Origin: Clostridia bacterium
Lineage (GTDB): Bacteria > Bacillota > Clostridia > Oscillospirales > Acutalibacteraceae
Direction of reading: 5' to 3'
NCBI GenBank assembly: GCA_017442445.1
Contig: JAFRZS010000287.1
Location: 1-13,311 of the forward strand
DNA: 13,311 nucleotides
The translations under genes were made by a program, and so were the position numbers. The notes under the pieces were generated by a model that saw only the letters and a program-made list of their open reading frames with translations, was not told the origin of the DNA and did no database searches. Shown piece after piece: positions 6,934-13,311 of the stretch (positions within the stretch are counted from its first letter, which is position 1; each line of letters opens with the position of its first letter).

Positions 6934-7659
6934 TTAAATATCTGTCTGATTGTACAAAACTTTTTCTACTACCTCATCAGTATAGCTGTTATCCTGATTG
7001 TACATAAACAAAGACGGCTCTATTTTCAGACCTTCTTTTCCGCCCTTTTTACCTTCAACCAATACAAGCCACGGTGCTGTATCTGCTCTTTGGGACACAA
7101 GCCTTAATCTTTTGGGCTCTATTGAATACTTTGTCATCAAAGTCATAAGCTCCGACAGTCTTTCTGCTCTGTGGCACATACACAGTCTGCCTCCGTACTT
7201 TAGCAGATAGTCTGCGGCTTTTATGATATCTTCAAGGTTACATTTGAACTCATGCCTTGCGATGTATGATGCCTCCGTATCAGCCATCTTGCCCGAATTC
7301 ATTTTGAAATACGGAGGATTCATTGTAACGAGATTATATTTTTCACGAGGCAGATGCTCAGAAATTTCTTTTAAATCTATGTTATATACCTCAATTTTTC
7401 CTTCAAGTGAATTGAGTTTTATTGAATATTCAAGCTGTTCACAGGCTTTTTTCTGAATGTCTACGGCAGTTATTTTATTAACTTCACCTCTGCACCACAG
7501 AAGCGGTAATATTCCGCAACCTGTACCCAAGTCGCAGGCAATTTCATTTTTCCTGTACTGAGTAAAATAATTGAGAAGCATGGCATCAGTACCGAATGTG
7601 TGGTCTTCGCTTACTGCTATTTCTATTGAATTTCCGAGTTGCTCTTTTGAGTATTCCAT
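6934..7659 (-). CDS. TrmN6/YfiC-like tRNA (adenine-N6)-methyltransferase
   Basis: A 241-residue class I SAM-dependent methyltransferase. Motif I is DLGTGCGIL (43-51), the acidic end of strand 2 is AVDIQ (65-69), and the N6-adenine signature is NPPY (114-117). The N-terminal stretch TFGTDAMLL (21-29) is also typical of YfiC/TrmN6 proteins. E. coli TrmN6 methylates A37 of tRNA-Val; the substrate here is inferred from the family and could differ. The ATG at 7659 is chosen over a GTG at 7668 because AGAGGTG (7666-7672) is correctly spaced for the ATG and overlaps the GTG. It is the first gene of the operon with rsmI, so both products are likely RNA-modifying enzymes made together. Confidence 0.88.
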   Translation of the reverse strand: MEYSKEQLGNSIEIAVSEDHTFGTDAMLLNYFTQYRKNEIACDLGTGCGILPLLWCRGEVNKITAVDIQKKACEQLEYSIKLNSLEGKIEVYNIDLKEISEHLPREKYNLVTMNPPYFKMNSGKMADTEASYIARHEFKCNLEDIIKAADYLLKYGGRLCMCHRAERLSELMTLMTKYSIEPKRLRLVSQRADTAPWLVLVEGKKGGKEGLKIEPSLFMYNQDNSYTDEVVEKVLYNQTDI

Positions 7660-7684
7660 ACCCCTCACCTCTTTTCATAATATA

Positions 7685-7713
7685 ATGATACTCTAACGAA
7701 ATTATAAAGTCAA
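7685..7713 (-). promoter_or_regulatory. Sigma-A type promoter of the trmN6-rsmI operon
   Basis: On the minus strand, TTGACT (7708-7713) and TATCAT (7685-7690) are 17 bases apart, with a start expected close to 7678. The leader before the ATG at 7659 is only about 20 bases and is mostly ribosome site. It diverges from the yhaM promoter, whose -35 box lies 8 bases to the right. Confidence 0.82.
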
Positions 7714-7721
7714 TGTTTTTC

Positions 7722-7750
7722 TTGCACTCACTTTTTTATTGTGATATACT
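7722..7750 (+). promoter_or_regulatory. Sigma-A type promoter of the yhaM-prmA operon
   Basis: TTGCAC (7722-7727) and TATACT (7745-7750) are separated by 17 bases. The leader to the ATG at 7787 is about 30 bases and carries the ribosome site AGGTGG at 7772-7777. The -35 boxes of this promoter and the divergent trmN6 promoter are nearly back to back. Confidence 0.82.
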
Positions 7751-7786
7751 TATAAGGATATAATTAAATTAAGGTGGTAAATACAT

Positions 7787-8758
7787 ATGAACTTTGAAAG
7801 TATGGGTAAATCAGGTGCCGTTGAAGGCTTTTGCCTGATTAAAACCTGTGATAAAAAAACAACGGCTAAAGGTCTGCCGTATCTTGATATGATTCTTTCC
7901 GATGCTTCGGGTGAAATTGTAGCAAAGCTCTGGGACTATAACGAAGAAGCTCACGGAAGCTACGAAGCTAACAACATCGTAAAAGTCAGAGGTACAATTT
8001 CTCCCTATAATGGCGCCGACCAGCTTAGAGTTGAAAGAATCCGTCTTGCTATCCCCTCTGATAACATAAACATTGAAGATTTTGTTCAGAGCGCAGATTA
8101 CAGCGGTGAGATGATGTATTCGGAGCTTGAAGCTATTGTCACAGGCTTTTCAGATGCAGATTTCAAGAGCATCGTTTTAAAATTATTAAAAGAAAACAAA
8201 GAAAAGCTTTTATACTGGCCTGCAGCTTTCAAGCTTCACCACGCAATCCGCGGCGGACTTTTGTATCATACACTCTCAATCGTAAGACTTGCACAAGGTG
8301 TTTGCAAAATTTATCCGTCAGTAAATCCTGACCTTTTACTTGCAGGTGCAATACTTCACGATATCGGAAAGCTCGATGAATTTGAAGTTTCCGATACAGG
8401 TCTTGCATCAGGTTATACAGTTGACGGGAATCTTATCGGTCATCTTGTCCGCGGTGCTATCGCAATTGAAAAAGCCGGAGAAGAATTGAGAATTACCCCT
8501 GATAAATACAGACTTCTTCAGCATATGTTGATTTCACATCACGGTGAGCCTGAGTTCGGTGCCGCTGTAAGACCTATGTTCTTAGAAGCAGAAATTCTCT
8601 CCACCCTCGACTTGCTTGACTCAAGAATTTTTGAAATTGAAAATTCTGTCAGCGCAATCGCTCCCGGTGAATATTCACAGCGTCAGTGGGCACTTGATAA
8701 CAGAAAATTCTTCAACCACGGATTATCTGCGGTTGACACTAAAGCTAATTTAAAATAG
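7787..8758 (+). CDS. yhaM: YhaM-family 3'-5' exoribonuclease (OB-fold plus HD domain)
   Basis: A 323-residue cytoplasmic nuclease of the YhaM family, known in Bacillus as a metal-dependent 3'-5' exonuclease acting on RNA and single-stranded DNA. An OB-fold for nucleic acid binding covers about 10-90 (LPYLDMILSDASGEI, then VKVRGTIS). The HD phosphohydrolase domain covers about 150-290, with H161, the H191-D192 pair in AILHDIGKLDEFE, and later HHG (251-253) as likely metal ligands. Length is normal for the family. The ribosome site AGGTGG is 9 bases from the ATG. Only 8 bases separate it from prmA, so the two are one operon. Family is confident; the physiological substrate is by analogy. Confidence 0.93.
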   Translation: MNFESMGKSGAVEGFCLIKTCDKKTTAKGLPYLDMILSDASGEIVAKLWDYNEEAHGSYEANNIVKVRGTISPYNGADQLRVERIRLAIPSDNINIEDFVQSADYSGEMMYSELEAIVTGFSDADFKSIVLKLLKENKEKLLYWPAAFKLHHAIRGGLLYHTLSIVRLAQGVCKIYPSVNPDLLLAGAILHDIGKLDEFEVSDTGLASGYTVDGNLIGHLVRGAIAIEKAGEELRITPDKYRLLQHMLISHHGEPEFGAAVRPMFLEAEILSTLDLLDSRIFEIENSVSAIAPGEYSQRQWALDNRKFFNHGLSAVDTKANLK

Positions 8759-8766
8759 GAGGACTT

Positions 8767-9693
8767 ATGGACTGGACTGAAGTACTTATTTCCGTTGACA
8801 CAAAAGATATTGAACTTGCAGAAAGCATAGCTCATATGGTTGTACCCTACGGAATCTATATTGAAGATTACAGCAATCTTGAAGACGAGGCTCTTGAGAT
8901 TGCTCACATTGACCTCATTGACGAGGATCTGCTCAAGAAAGACAGAACAAAAGCAATTATTCATATATATATTTCTCCCGAAGAAAACCCTGCGGAAGCA
9001 ACAGCTTTCTTAGAGGAAAGATTCAAGTCAGAAAATATTGAATATACAATCGGTACAACACTTTGCAAAAATGAGGATTGGGAAAATAACTGGAAAGCAT
9101 ATTTCAAGCCGATGAACATCGGTAACAAATTGCTCATTAAACCCGTTTGGTATGACGATATTGATACTGACAGAGTTGTTTTGAATATTGAACCCGGCCT
9201 TGCCTTCGGTTCAGGCACACATCAGACAACACGCCTTTGCCTTGAAACTCTTGAAAACTATATTACCGACGGTTGCGAAGTTTTAGATGTCGGATGCGGA
9301 AGCGGAATTTTGTCGGTCGCATCACTCTTACTCGGTGCTGACAGTGCAATCGGTGTTGATATTGATAAGCTCGCCGTAAAGACAGCAAAGGACAACGGTA
9401 CACTCAATAATTACAGCGAACCTGAACTTACATTCAAAGAGGGTAATCTCACAGATAAAATTGACGGAAAATTTGATGTAGTTGTTGCAAATATCGTAGC
9501 CGATATCATAATCAAACTTTCATCAGATATTCAGAAATACATGAAGCCTGACGGATATTTTATAACATCAGGAATCATAGACATGAGAGAAGATGAAATT
9601 CTCAACGCATTCAATGAAAATAACTTTGAAGTTATTGACCGTCACGAAGACGGGGGTTGGCTGTGCTTCGTATGTAAAATAAAAAAGGGCTAA
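8767..9693 (+). CDS. prmA: Ribosomal protein L11 methyltransferase PrmA
   Basis: A 308-residue SAM-dependent enzyme that trimethylates lysines and the N-terminus of ribosomal protein L11. The N-terminal L11-recognition domain (about 1-95) begins MDWTEVLISV. The catalytic part has NIEPGLAFGSGTHQTT (140-155), motif I VLDVGCGSGILS (172-183), VDID (197-200) and ANIVADII (241-248), all typical of PrmA. Length is normal. The ribosome site AGGAGG touches the yhaM stop codon. In many Firmicutes prmA follows dnaJ; here it follows yhaM, and dnaJ lies about 3 kb away on the other strand. Its stop codon falls in the loop of the terminator hairpin. Confidence 0.97.
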   Translation: MDWTEVLISVDTKDIELAESIAHMVVPYGIYIEDYSNLEDEALEIAHIDLIDEDLLKKDRTKAIIHIYISPEENPAEATAFLEERFKSENIEYTIGTTLCKNEDWENNWKAYFKPMNIGNKLLIKPVWYDDIDTDRVVLNIEPGLAFGSGTHQTTRLCLETLENYITDGCEVLDVGCGSGILSVASLLLGADSAIGVDIDKLAVKTAKDNGTLNNYSEPELTFKEGNLTDKIDGKFDVVVANIVADIIIKLSSDIQKYMKPDGYFITSGIIDMREDEILNAFNENNFEVIDRHEDGGWLCFVCKIKKG

Positions 9694-9705
9694 AAGCCCT
9701 TTTTT
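9681..9705 (+). terminator. Terminator overlapping the end of prmA
   Basis: AAAAAAGGGCT and AGCCCTTTTTT form an 11-base perfect stem around the loop AAA. The final Lys, Lys and Gly codons make up much of the left arm, and the prmA stop TAA (9691-9693) covers the top of that arm and part of the loop. A terminating ribosome would cover the left arm until it leaves. Confidence 0.88.
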
Positions 9706-9724
9706 ATTTAATTCATCGCATTTT

Positions 9725-9764
9725 AAAAGGTGCGGTTTCTTTTCAGAAACCGCACCCCTTTTTT
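9725..9764. terminator. Bidirectional terminator between prmA and the secreted protein gene
   Basis: GGTGCGGTTTCT (9729-9740) and its exact complement (9745-9756) pair around the loop TTTC. The plus strand has six T residues just past the stem (9759-9764), and the minus strand has four (9725-9728). It therefore backs up the prmA terminator and ends the convergent gene, whose stop codon lies 14 bases to its right. Confidence 0.9.
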
Positions 9765-9777
9765 AGCTTAATTCAGC

Positions 9778-11832
9778 TTATTTTATAATATTTGTTTTTA
9801 CATAATCTGCGAGTCTGGGAATGAACTCAAAGAATGTATTGAAGTTTTCAAGTAATGCCTGAAGGAAGTTAATGAAACCTGCAACCATATCCATGAACTC
9901 TGTTACGATGCCGTAGAAACCTTCGCCTTCGGGTTCAACTTCTTCGCCGTCGTCTGTCATCATCCAGATCTGACCAGCCCAGAATGGGTTAGCTGTACCG
10001 ATACCGAGACCGTATTCTGTTACAGCAAATGTACGGAGACCGTGGTTTGTGGGATCACCGAAACCGTTTGTTGTAATTGTTTCAAAGTTGATACCGTCTT
10101 CAGAAACATAAAGGTCAAATCCGCGGTCTGCCTTGCTGAGATATGCAGCTGTCTTGATAAGACCTGCTACTGTATCAAGCAATACATCTAATGACATACC
10201 TGTTTCGCCTTCAGCTTCTTCTTCGCCTGTTGCCATTTCGATGAGTTCGTCTGCTGTGTAATCTTCAAAGAGATCTCTCATAGCTGCAACTTCTTCGCTG
10301 TCTTCTTCTTCGTTGGGAGCTGTTGCATCAAGGAAGCTCTGAATGTAACCGAAGAGTGATTCCCATTCTTCGTCTGTCATCTTCATGATGTCCTTGTTTA
10401 CAAACTGACCGATGGGCTGGAGTAAGCTACTTGTATCAAATGTACCAACGAAAAGTTTTCCGTTGTAAGATGCCATTCTCCAGATGTACTGGTTTTCATG
10501 TCTGTCAAAGCCTGAACCGAAACCTGATTTACCGCCTTCGGGGAACATTTCTGTTGCATCACCGACGATAAGCTCAATGTTCTCGTCCTTATCCATACGA
10601 TAAAGGTTAACTGACTGATCAAAGTTTGCGTTCATGAAATCAAAGTCAAGATCAAAGATAATTCTTTCAAGCGGAATTTCTTCGTCATTGTATTCACCGA
10701 TGTAAAGATATCCGTCATAGATATTGAGAACGCCTGCACCTGCTCTTGTTCTTTCAGGGTCAATACCGAATGTGTATTTTGCGCCGTGATCTTTGTTACC
10801 GATAACGGGTGTCCATGTCCATTTTCCGTCTGCGCCGGGTTCACCAACTACAAGTGCGAAAGACTGCATTGTGTTGTAGTCAGGTTTATTTTCCGGACGG
10901 CCTGTGCAGATTGAAACATAAAGTTTATTGTTGAATTCTACCATTTCCCAGATTGAACCGCCGTAGATGCTGTCCTGGAAACGATATGCGGGATAGTCAA
11001 ACAAATCTTCCTGAGTAGCGATTACTTCGAAAGCATCCTGTCCGTCCCACGGATGATCAGATGCAAGAATCTGAGCACCGTCAAGTGTGATTGTACTTAC
11101 GATAAATTTGCCGTCATATTCACAGATACCGCGAACTGCTGCGCTGATACCCTTCTGATATGCTGCATAGTAATCCTGTAAAGAAATACCACGGTAGATA
11201 ACTTCTGCCTTATCGTTGTTTGCGGGGTCAACCTGAACAACTGCCGGTAAACCGTCAACTGAACCGCAGAAATAAATCTTACCTGCATACTCTGTTGCGT
11301 TACGAAGCTGACAACCCTTGGGGTTAGTCATAAGAACTGTAACTTCAGCTGTCTTTATATTGATTTTGAAAAGAACACCGCTGGGCTTACCGCCGTCTTC
11401 AACACCAACAAAGAATGTTCCGTTGAACATTGTGTTAAGAAGAGTGTTCATTACATTAGCATCAAACTTGTGACCTAAAACTGAGCCCATGAATGAAAGA
11501 GTTGACATCATTGAGCTGTAGTTTGTTGAAGCATAGATGTAGTCGCCGTGACCGATAGCTGACCAGATGTAGTTCTGAGATCTGTCGCCCTGGCCCTTGT
11601 CGTGTGCTGCTACCTGGCTGTTACCGATGTAGTCAACAACACCGTCAACTGTACCGAGGTCTTTGTTCGGATGTGTAATCTTTGTTGCATTATACACACC
11701 GTTGGGTGATGTGTACTTAACTTTGCCAACGAAATCAAAATCGTTAGCTGCGAGCGCTGTTGACATTGAGCCTAATAACATCAATGATGCTAAAACAACA
11801 CTCAGGATTGCTCTGAATTTTCTGTTTTTCAT
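9778..11832 (-). CDS. Large secreted protein with beta-propeller-like repeats, function unknown
   Basis: A 684-residue exported protein not recognised as a named gene. Residues 1-28 are a signal peptide (TALA|AND). The mature part repeats a blade-like pattern, aromatic-x-(G/N)-(K/Y)-hydrophobic-(Y/F)-(V/I)-(G/S): YIYAST (98-103), GKIYFCGS (184-191), GKFIVST (241-247), NKLYVSICTG (302-311), GYLYIGEYN (374-382), GKLFVGTFD (458-466) and GLGIGTANPF (608-617). About 474-570 is an acidic helical insertion between blades. An acidic linker (627-637) leads to a 47-residue hydrophobic C-terminal tail. No catalytic motif, sortase signal, dockerin or SLH repeat is visible. The start at 11832 is set by GGAGGG 8 bases upstream; an ATG at 11871 lacks this and would spoil the signal peptide. 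Codon use is biased (10 of the first 12 Asn codons are AAC), suggesting strong expression. A ligand-binding or surface role is a guess. Confidence 0.85.
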   Translation of the reverse strand: MKNRKFRAILSVVLASLMLLGSMSTALAANDFDFVGKVKYTSPNGVYNATKITHPNKDLGTVDGVVDYIGNSQVAAHDKGQGDRSQNYIWSAIGHGDYIYASTNYSSMMSTLSFMGSVLGHKFDANVMNTLLNTMFNGTFFVGVEDGGKPSGVLFKINIKTAEVTVLMTNPKGCQLRNATEYAGKIYFCGSVDGLPAVVQVDPANNDKAEVIYRGISLQDYYAAYQKGISAAVRGICEYDGKFIVSTITLDGAQILASDHPWDGQDAFEVIATQEDLFDYPAYRFQDSIYGGSIWEMVEFNNKLYVSICTGRPENKPDYNTMQSFALVVGEPGADGKWTWTPVIGNKDHGAKYTFGIDPERTRAGAGVLNIYDGYLYIGEYNDEEIPLERIIFDLDFDFMNANFDQSVNLYRMDKDENIELIVGDATEMFPEGGKSGFGSGFDRHENQYIWRMASYNGKLFVGTFDTSSLLQPIGQFVNKDIMKMTDEEWESLFGYIQSFLDATAPNEEEDSEEVAAMRDLFEDYTADELIEMATGEEEAEGETGMSLDVLLDTVAGLIKTAAYLSKADRGFDLYVSEDGINFETITTNGFGDPTNHGLRTFAVTEYGLGIGTANPFWAGQIWMMTDDGEEVEPEGEGFYGIVTEFMDMVAGFINFLQALLENFNTFFEFIPRLADYVKTNIIK

Positions 11833-11840
11833 AGCTTGTT

Positions 11841-11846
11841 CCCTCC
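11841..11846 (-). promoter_or_regulatory. Strong ribosome binding site deciding the secreted protein start
   Basis: GGAGGG lies 8 bases before the ATG at 11830-11832. The longer in-frame reading from 11871 has no comparable site, and its extra residues would put charged sequence ahead of the signal peptide. Confidence 0.85.
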
Positions 11847-11920
11847 AAATTTTTTTAGATTTTGTACGCATCTTAGTTTTATGCAGCAGTCTTCACAAAA
11901 AAGATACCTCAGACATAAAC

Positions 11921-11954
11921 ACTCATACATAAATCGTCAGATATATACATGAGT
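11921..11954 (-). promoter_or_regulatory. Leader hairpin and partial direct repeat upstream of the secreted protein gene
   Basis: In the minus-strand transcript ACUCAUGUAUA (from 11954) can pair with UAUGUAUGAGU (ending 11921) as an 11-pair stem with two G-U pairs and a 12-base loop. The right arm is also the first copy of a direct repeat: TTTATGTATGAG (11922-11933) and TTTATGTCTGAG (11908-11919) match at 11 of 12 positions, 14 bases apart. I recognise no riboswitch family; the structure may affect RNA stability or bind a regulator. Confidence 0.35.
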
Positions 11955-11989
11955 ATTTTATATTCAAAATATTAACAATTTGTTTCCTA

Positions 11990-12018
11990 ATTATGAACAA
12001 AATGTAAACGCGGTGCAA
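11990..12018 (-). promoter_or_regulatory. Probable promoter of the secreted protein gene
   Basis: On the minus strand TTGCAC (12013-12018) and CATAAT (11990-11995) are 17 bases apart, placing the start near 11983 and giving a leader of about 150 bases. The area is AT-rich, and weaker alternatives exist closer to the gene, such as TTGAAT followed by TATATC with a 16-base gap. The rest of the 368-base gap (11833-12200) holds the leader hairpin, this promoter, AT-rich DNA at about 12019-12146 with no open frame, and the phosphatase terminator. Confidence 0.55.
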
Positions 12019-12146
12019 AATAATGTAAATTTATTCAAATATCCTCACATATTTTTATCGTTTACTATGTAAAAAGCAAAGTAATACTTTATAGGTTGTA
12101 AAAAAACAGCCTCAGCAACACTGATAATTCTTCCGTCAATTTTTGC

Positions 12147-12181
12147 AAAAAAAAATAACAGCTCCCTTTATACAAGGGAGC
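12147..12181 (-). terminator. Rho-independent terminator after the HAD phosphatase gene
   Basis: On the minus strand GCTCCCTT and AAGGGAGC form an 8-base stem around GTATA, followed shortly by nine T residues (the A run at 12147-12155). It starts 20 bases past the phosphatase stop and closes the dnaJ-phosphatase transcript. Confidence 0.88.
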
Positions 12182-12200
12182 CGAAATAAAACTTCTAAAA

Positions 12201-12845
12201 TTATATTTTATCAAGAATTTCTGTAGGATAATCAACAATTGCATAAGGATTAAAGCTTTCGATAATCTCTCTGTCCCTGAATCCCCATGTTACACCAATT
12301 GCTTTAAGATTTGAGTTGACTGCTGTCTGCATATCAACATCGGAATCGCCAACAAAAACTGTTTCTTCTTTTGTACTGTTGAGTAACTTCAATGCTTTTT
12401 CAAGACCGCTCGGGTCGGGTTTTTCTTTGACTTCTCCGCCTACACCGATTGCAGTTTTTATGTATTCGCCAAAAAGCTCTTCGCAGAGAATTTCCGTTGC
12501 CGGTCCGGGTTTGTTTGAAACAACTGCCATTTTTATTCCCTTTTCATGAAGACCCTTCAGCAATTCATTTACTCCGTCATAGGGTGCAGTTTTGTTCTGC
12601 ATATTCTGCTTGTAGTACTCTTTATAAAACTCAAACGCAGTCTGAACTTCGTCTTCAGGAGTGTTTTCAGGCATTGCGTGTTTAATAAGATAGTAAGCAC
12701 CGTAGCCGAGTAAACCGCGAATTTCATCAACATCCCTTGTCGGACATCCGAATTTTGTGAGTGTAAAATTTACTGAATCGGCAAGGTCATCAAGTGTATT
12801 GAGTAATGTGCCGTCCATGTCAAATAAAACAGTTGTAATTTTCAT
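12201..12845 (-). CDS. HAD-family phosphatase, phosphoglycolate phosphatase/PpaX type
   Basis: A 214-residue haloacid dehalogenase-superfamily hydrolase, cytoplasmic. Motif I is FDMDGTLLNT, with D9 the expected nucleophile and D11 the acid/base. Motif II is S110 in VVSNKP, motif III is K142 in KEKPDP, and motif IV is GDSDVD (166-171). Residues about 17-88 form the helical cap of subclass C1. The nearest named families are Gph (2-phosphoglycolate) and PpaX (pyrophosphate released by HPr kinase/phosphorylase); sequence alone does not separate them, so no symbol is given. Its ATG overlaps the dnaJ stop (TAATG), and the only upstream purine-rich site lies in the final dnaJ codons, so it is probably translated by ribosomes finishing dnaJ. 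Enzyme class is confident, substrate is not. Confidence 0.92.
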   Translation of the reverse strand: MKITTVLFDMDGTLLNTLDDLADSVNFTLTKFGCPTRDVDEIRGLLGYGAYYLIKHAMPENTPEDEVQTAFEFYKEYYKQNMQNKTAPYDGVNELLKGLHEKGIKMAVVSNKPGPATEILCEELFGEYIKTAIGVGGEVKEKPDPSGLEKALKLLNSTKEETVFVGDSDVDMQTAVNSNLKAIGVTWGFRDREIIESFNPYAIVDYPTEILDKI

Positions 12846-13311
12846 TATTTTTTCTTCTTTCCGAAAAATCCCTTGCCGGTATCTTCGTCATTGTCCTCGG
12901 AATTTTTCTTACCCAATTCATTCTGTAACTCTTTAAGCAGTTCCTTCTGTTTTGCATTGAGGTTTTTAGGTACTTCAACAAGTACTCTGACAAGCTGATC
13001 GCCTCTGCCTCTGCCGTTCAGATTCTGAATACCTCTTGCCTTGAGCTTAAATACAGTTCCCGGCTGAGTACCTGCGGGAAGATCATATTTTACTTTGCCG
13101 TCAAGCGTCGGTACCTGGAGAGTATCACCTAAAGCAGCCTGTGTAAATGTAACTGTTACATCGCACCATACATCATAACCGTCTCTTTCAAAGAACGGAT
13201 GAGGTCTTACGAAAACAGCTATAAGAAGATCACCTGCGGGACCGCCGTTTGTACCCTTGTTACCTTCATTTCTGACATTGACAATCTGTCTGTCATCAAT
13301 ACCTGCGGGAA
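12845..13311 (-). CDS. dnaJ: Chaperone protein DnaJ, C-terminal part (5' end beyond window)
   Basis: 155 codons plus a stop are present; the J domain, the Gly/Phe region and the zinc-finger repeats lie outside the window. What remains is the substrate-binding C-terminal domains: PAGIDDRQIVNVRNEG and GGPAGDLLIAVFVRPHPFFERDG in the first domain, and PAGTQPGTVFKLKARGI with GRGRGDQLVRVLVEVP in the second. These are hallmarks of full-length type DnaJ. The dimerising end is followed by a short acidic then basic tail (EDNDEDTG, then GKKKK). DnaJ works with DnaK and GrpE in protein folding and heat shock. It is followed without a gap by the HAD phosphatase gene. Confidence 0.96.
   Translation of the reverse strand, partial: PAGIDDRQIVNVRNEGNKGTNGGPAGDLLIAVFVRPHPFFERDGYDVWCDVTVTFTQAALGDTLQVPTLDGKVKYDLPAGTQPGTVFKLKARGIQNLNGRGRGDQLVRVLVEVPKNLNAKQKELLKELQNELGKKNSEDNDEDTGKGFFGKKKK

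Noticed and set aside
7660..7786. Riboswitch or attenuator between the divergent operons
   Set aside because: The gap is filled by two promoters and ribosome sites, leaving leaders of about 20-30 bases, too short for a riboswitch.
8683..8964. Minus-strand open frame across the yhaM-prmA junction
   Set aside because: Antisense to two confident genes and their shared ribosome site.
12108..12131. Possible second terminator on the minus strand (TCAG/CTGA followed by a T run)
   Set aside because: The stem is only four pairs and is separated from the T run by GGC; the stronger hairpin at 12147-12181 explains termination.
1..13311. CRISPR array, tRNA/rRNA, insertion sequence or defence genes
   Set aside because: No regularly spaced repeats, cloverleaf sequence, transposase or nuclease cassette was seen; the only large repeat is the hydrolase gene duplication.

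Overview
The window looks like chromosomal core DNA of a low-GC Gram-positive anaerobe of the Clostridia, probably the Ruminococcus/Eubacterium/Oscillospiraceae side. The base composition is AT-rich and Shine-Dalgarno sites are strong (GGAGG type). The gene set is Firmicutes-like (FtsEX with coiled-coil peptidoglycan hydrolases, YhaM, TrmN6-RsmI), and no mobile element, CRISPR array, tRNA or rRNA was seen. Placement is by gene content and protein resemblance only.

Region 1 (1-5306, minus strand) is one operon read right to left from a clear promoter at 5278-5306. It holds a CdaR/PucR-type regulator, ftsE, ftsX, and two tandem paralogous secreted coiled-coil proteins. The second-from-left of these carries a complete M23 peptidase domain; the leftmost is cut by the window edge. 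FtsEX is an ABC-type machine that drives cell-wall hydrolases through a coiled-coil partner, so the operon reads as regulator, motor and two effectors.

Region 2 (5391-7713, minus strand) is an operon of trmN6-like, rsmI and an unrecognised membrane-anchored protein, closed by a strong terminator at 5391-5421. Region 3 (7722-9764, plus strand) is the divergent operon yhaM-prmA, closed by two terminators in a row; the first swallows the prmA stop codon and the second is shared with the convergent gene on its right.

Region 4 (9778-12018, minus strand) is a monocistronic secreted protein of 684 residues. It has beta-propeller-like repeats, an acidic insertion, a hydrophobic C-terminal tail, codon use suggesting high expression, and a structured leader of about 150 bases. 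I do not recognise it as a named gene and think it the least explained object here. Region 5 (12147-13311, minus strand) is the 3' end of dnaJ followed by a translationally coupled HAD phosphatase (Gph/PpaX type) and its terminator.

The best candidates for something undescribed are the regulator-led ftsEX operon with duplicated hydrolases, and the secreted propeller protein. No defence, CRISPR or mobile system is present.
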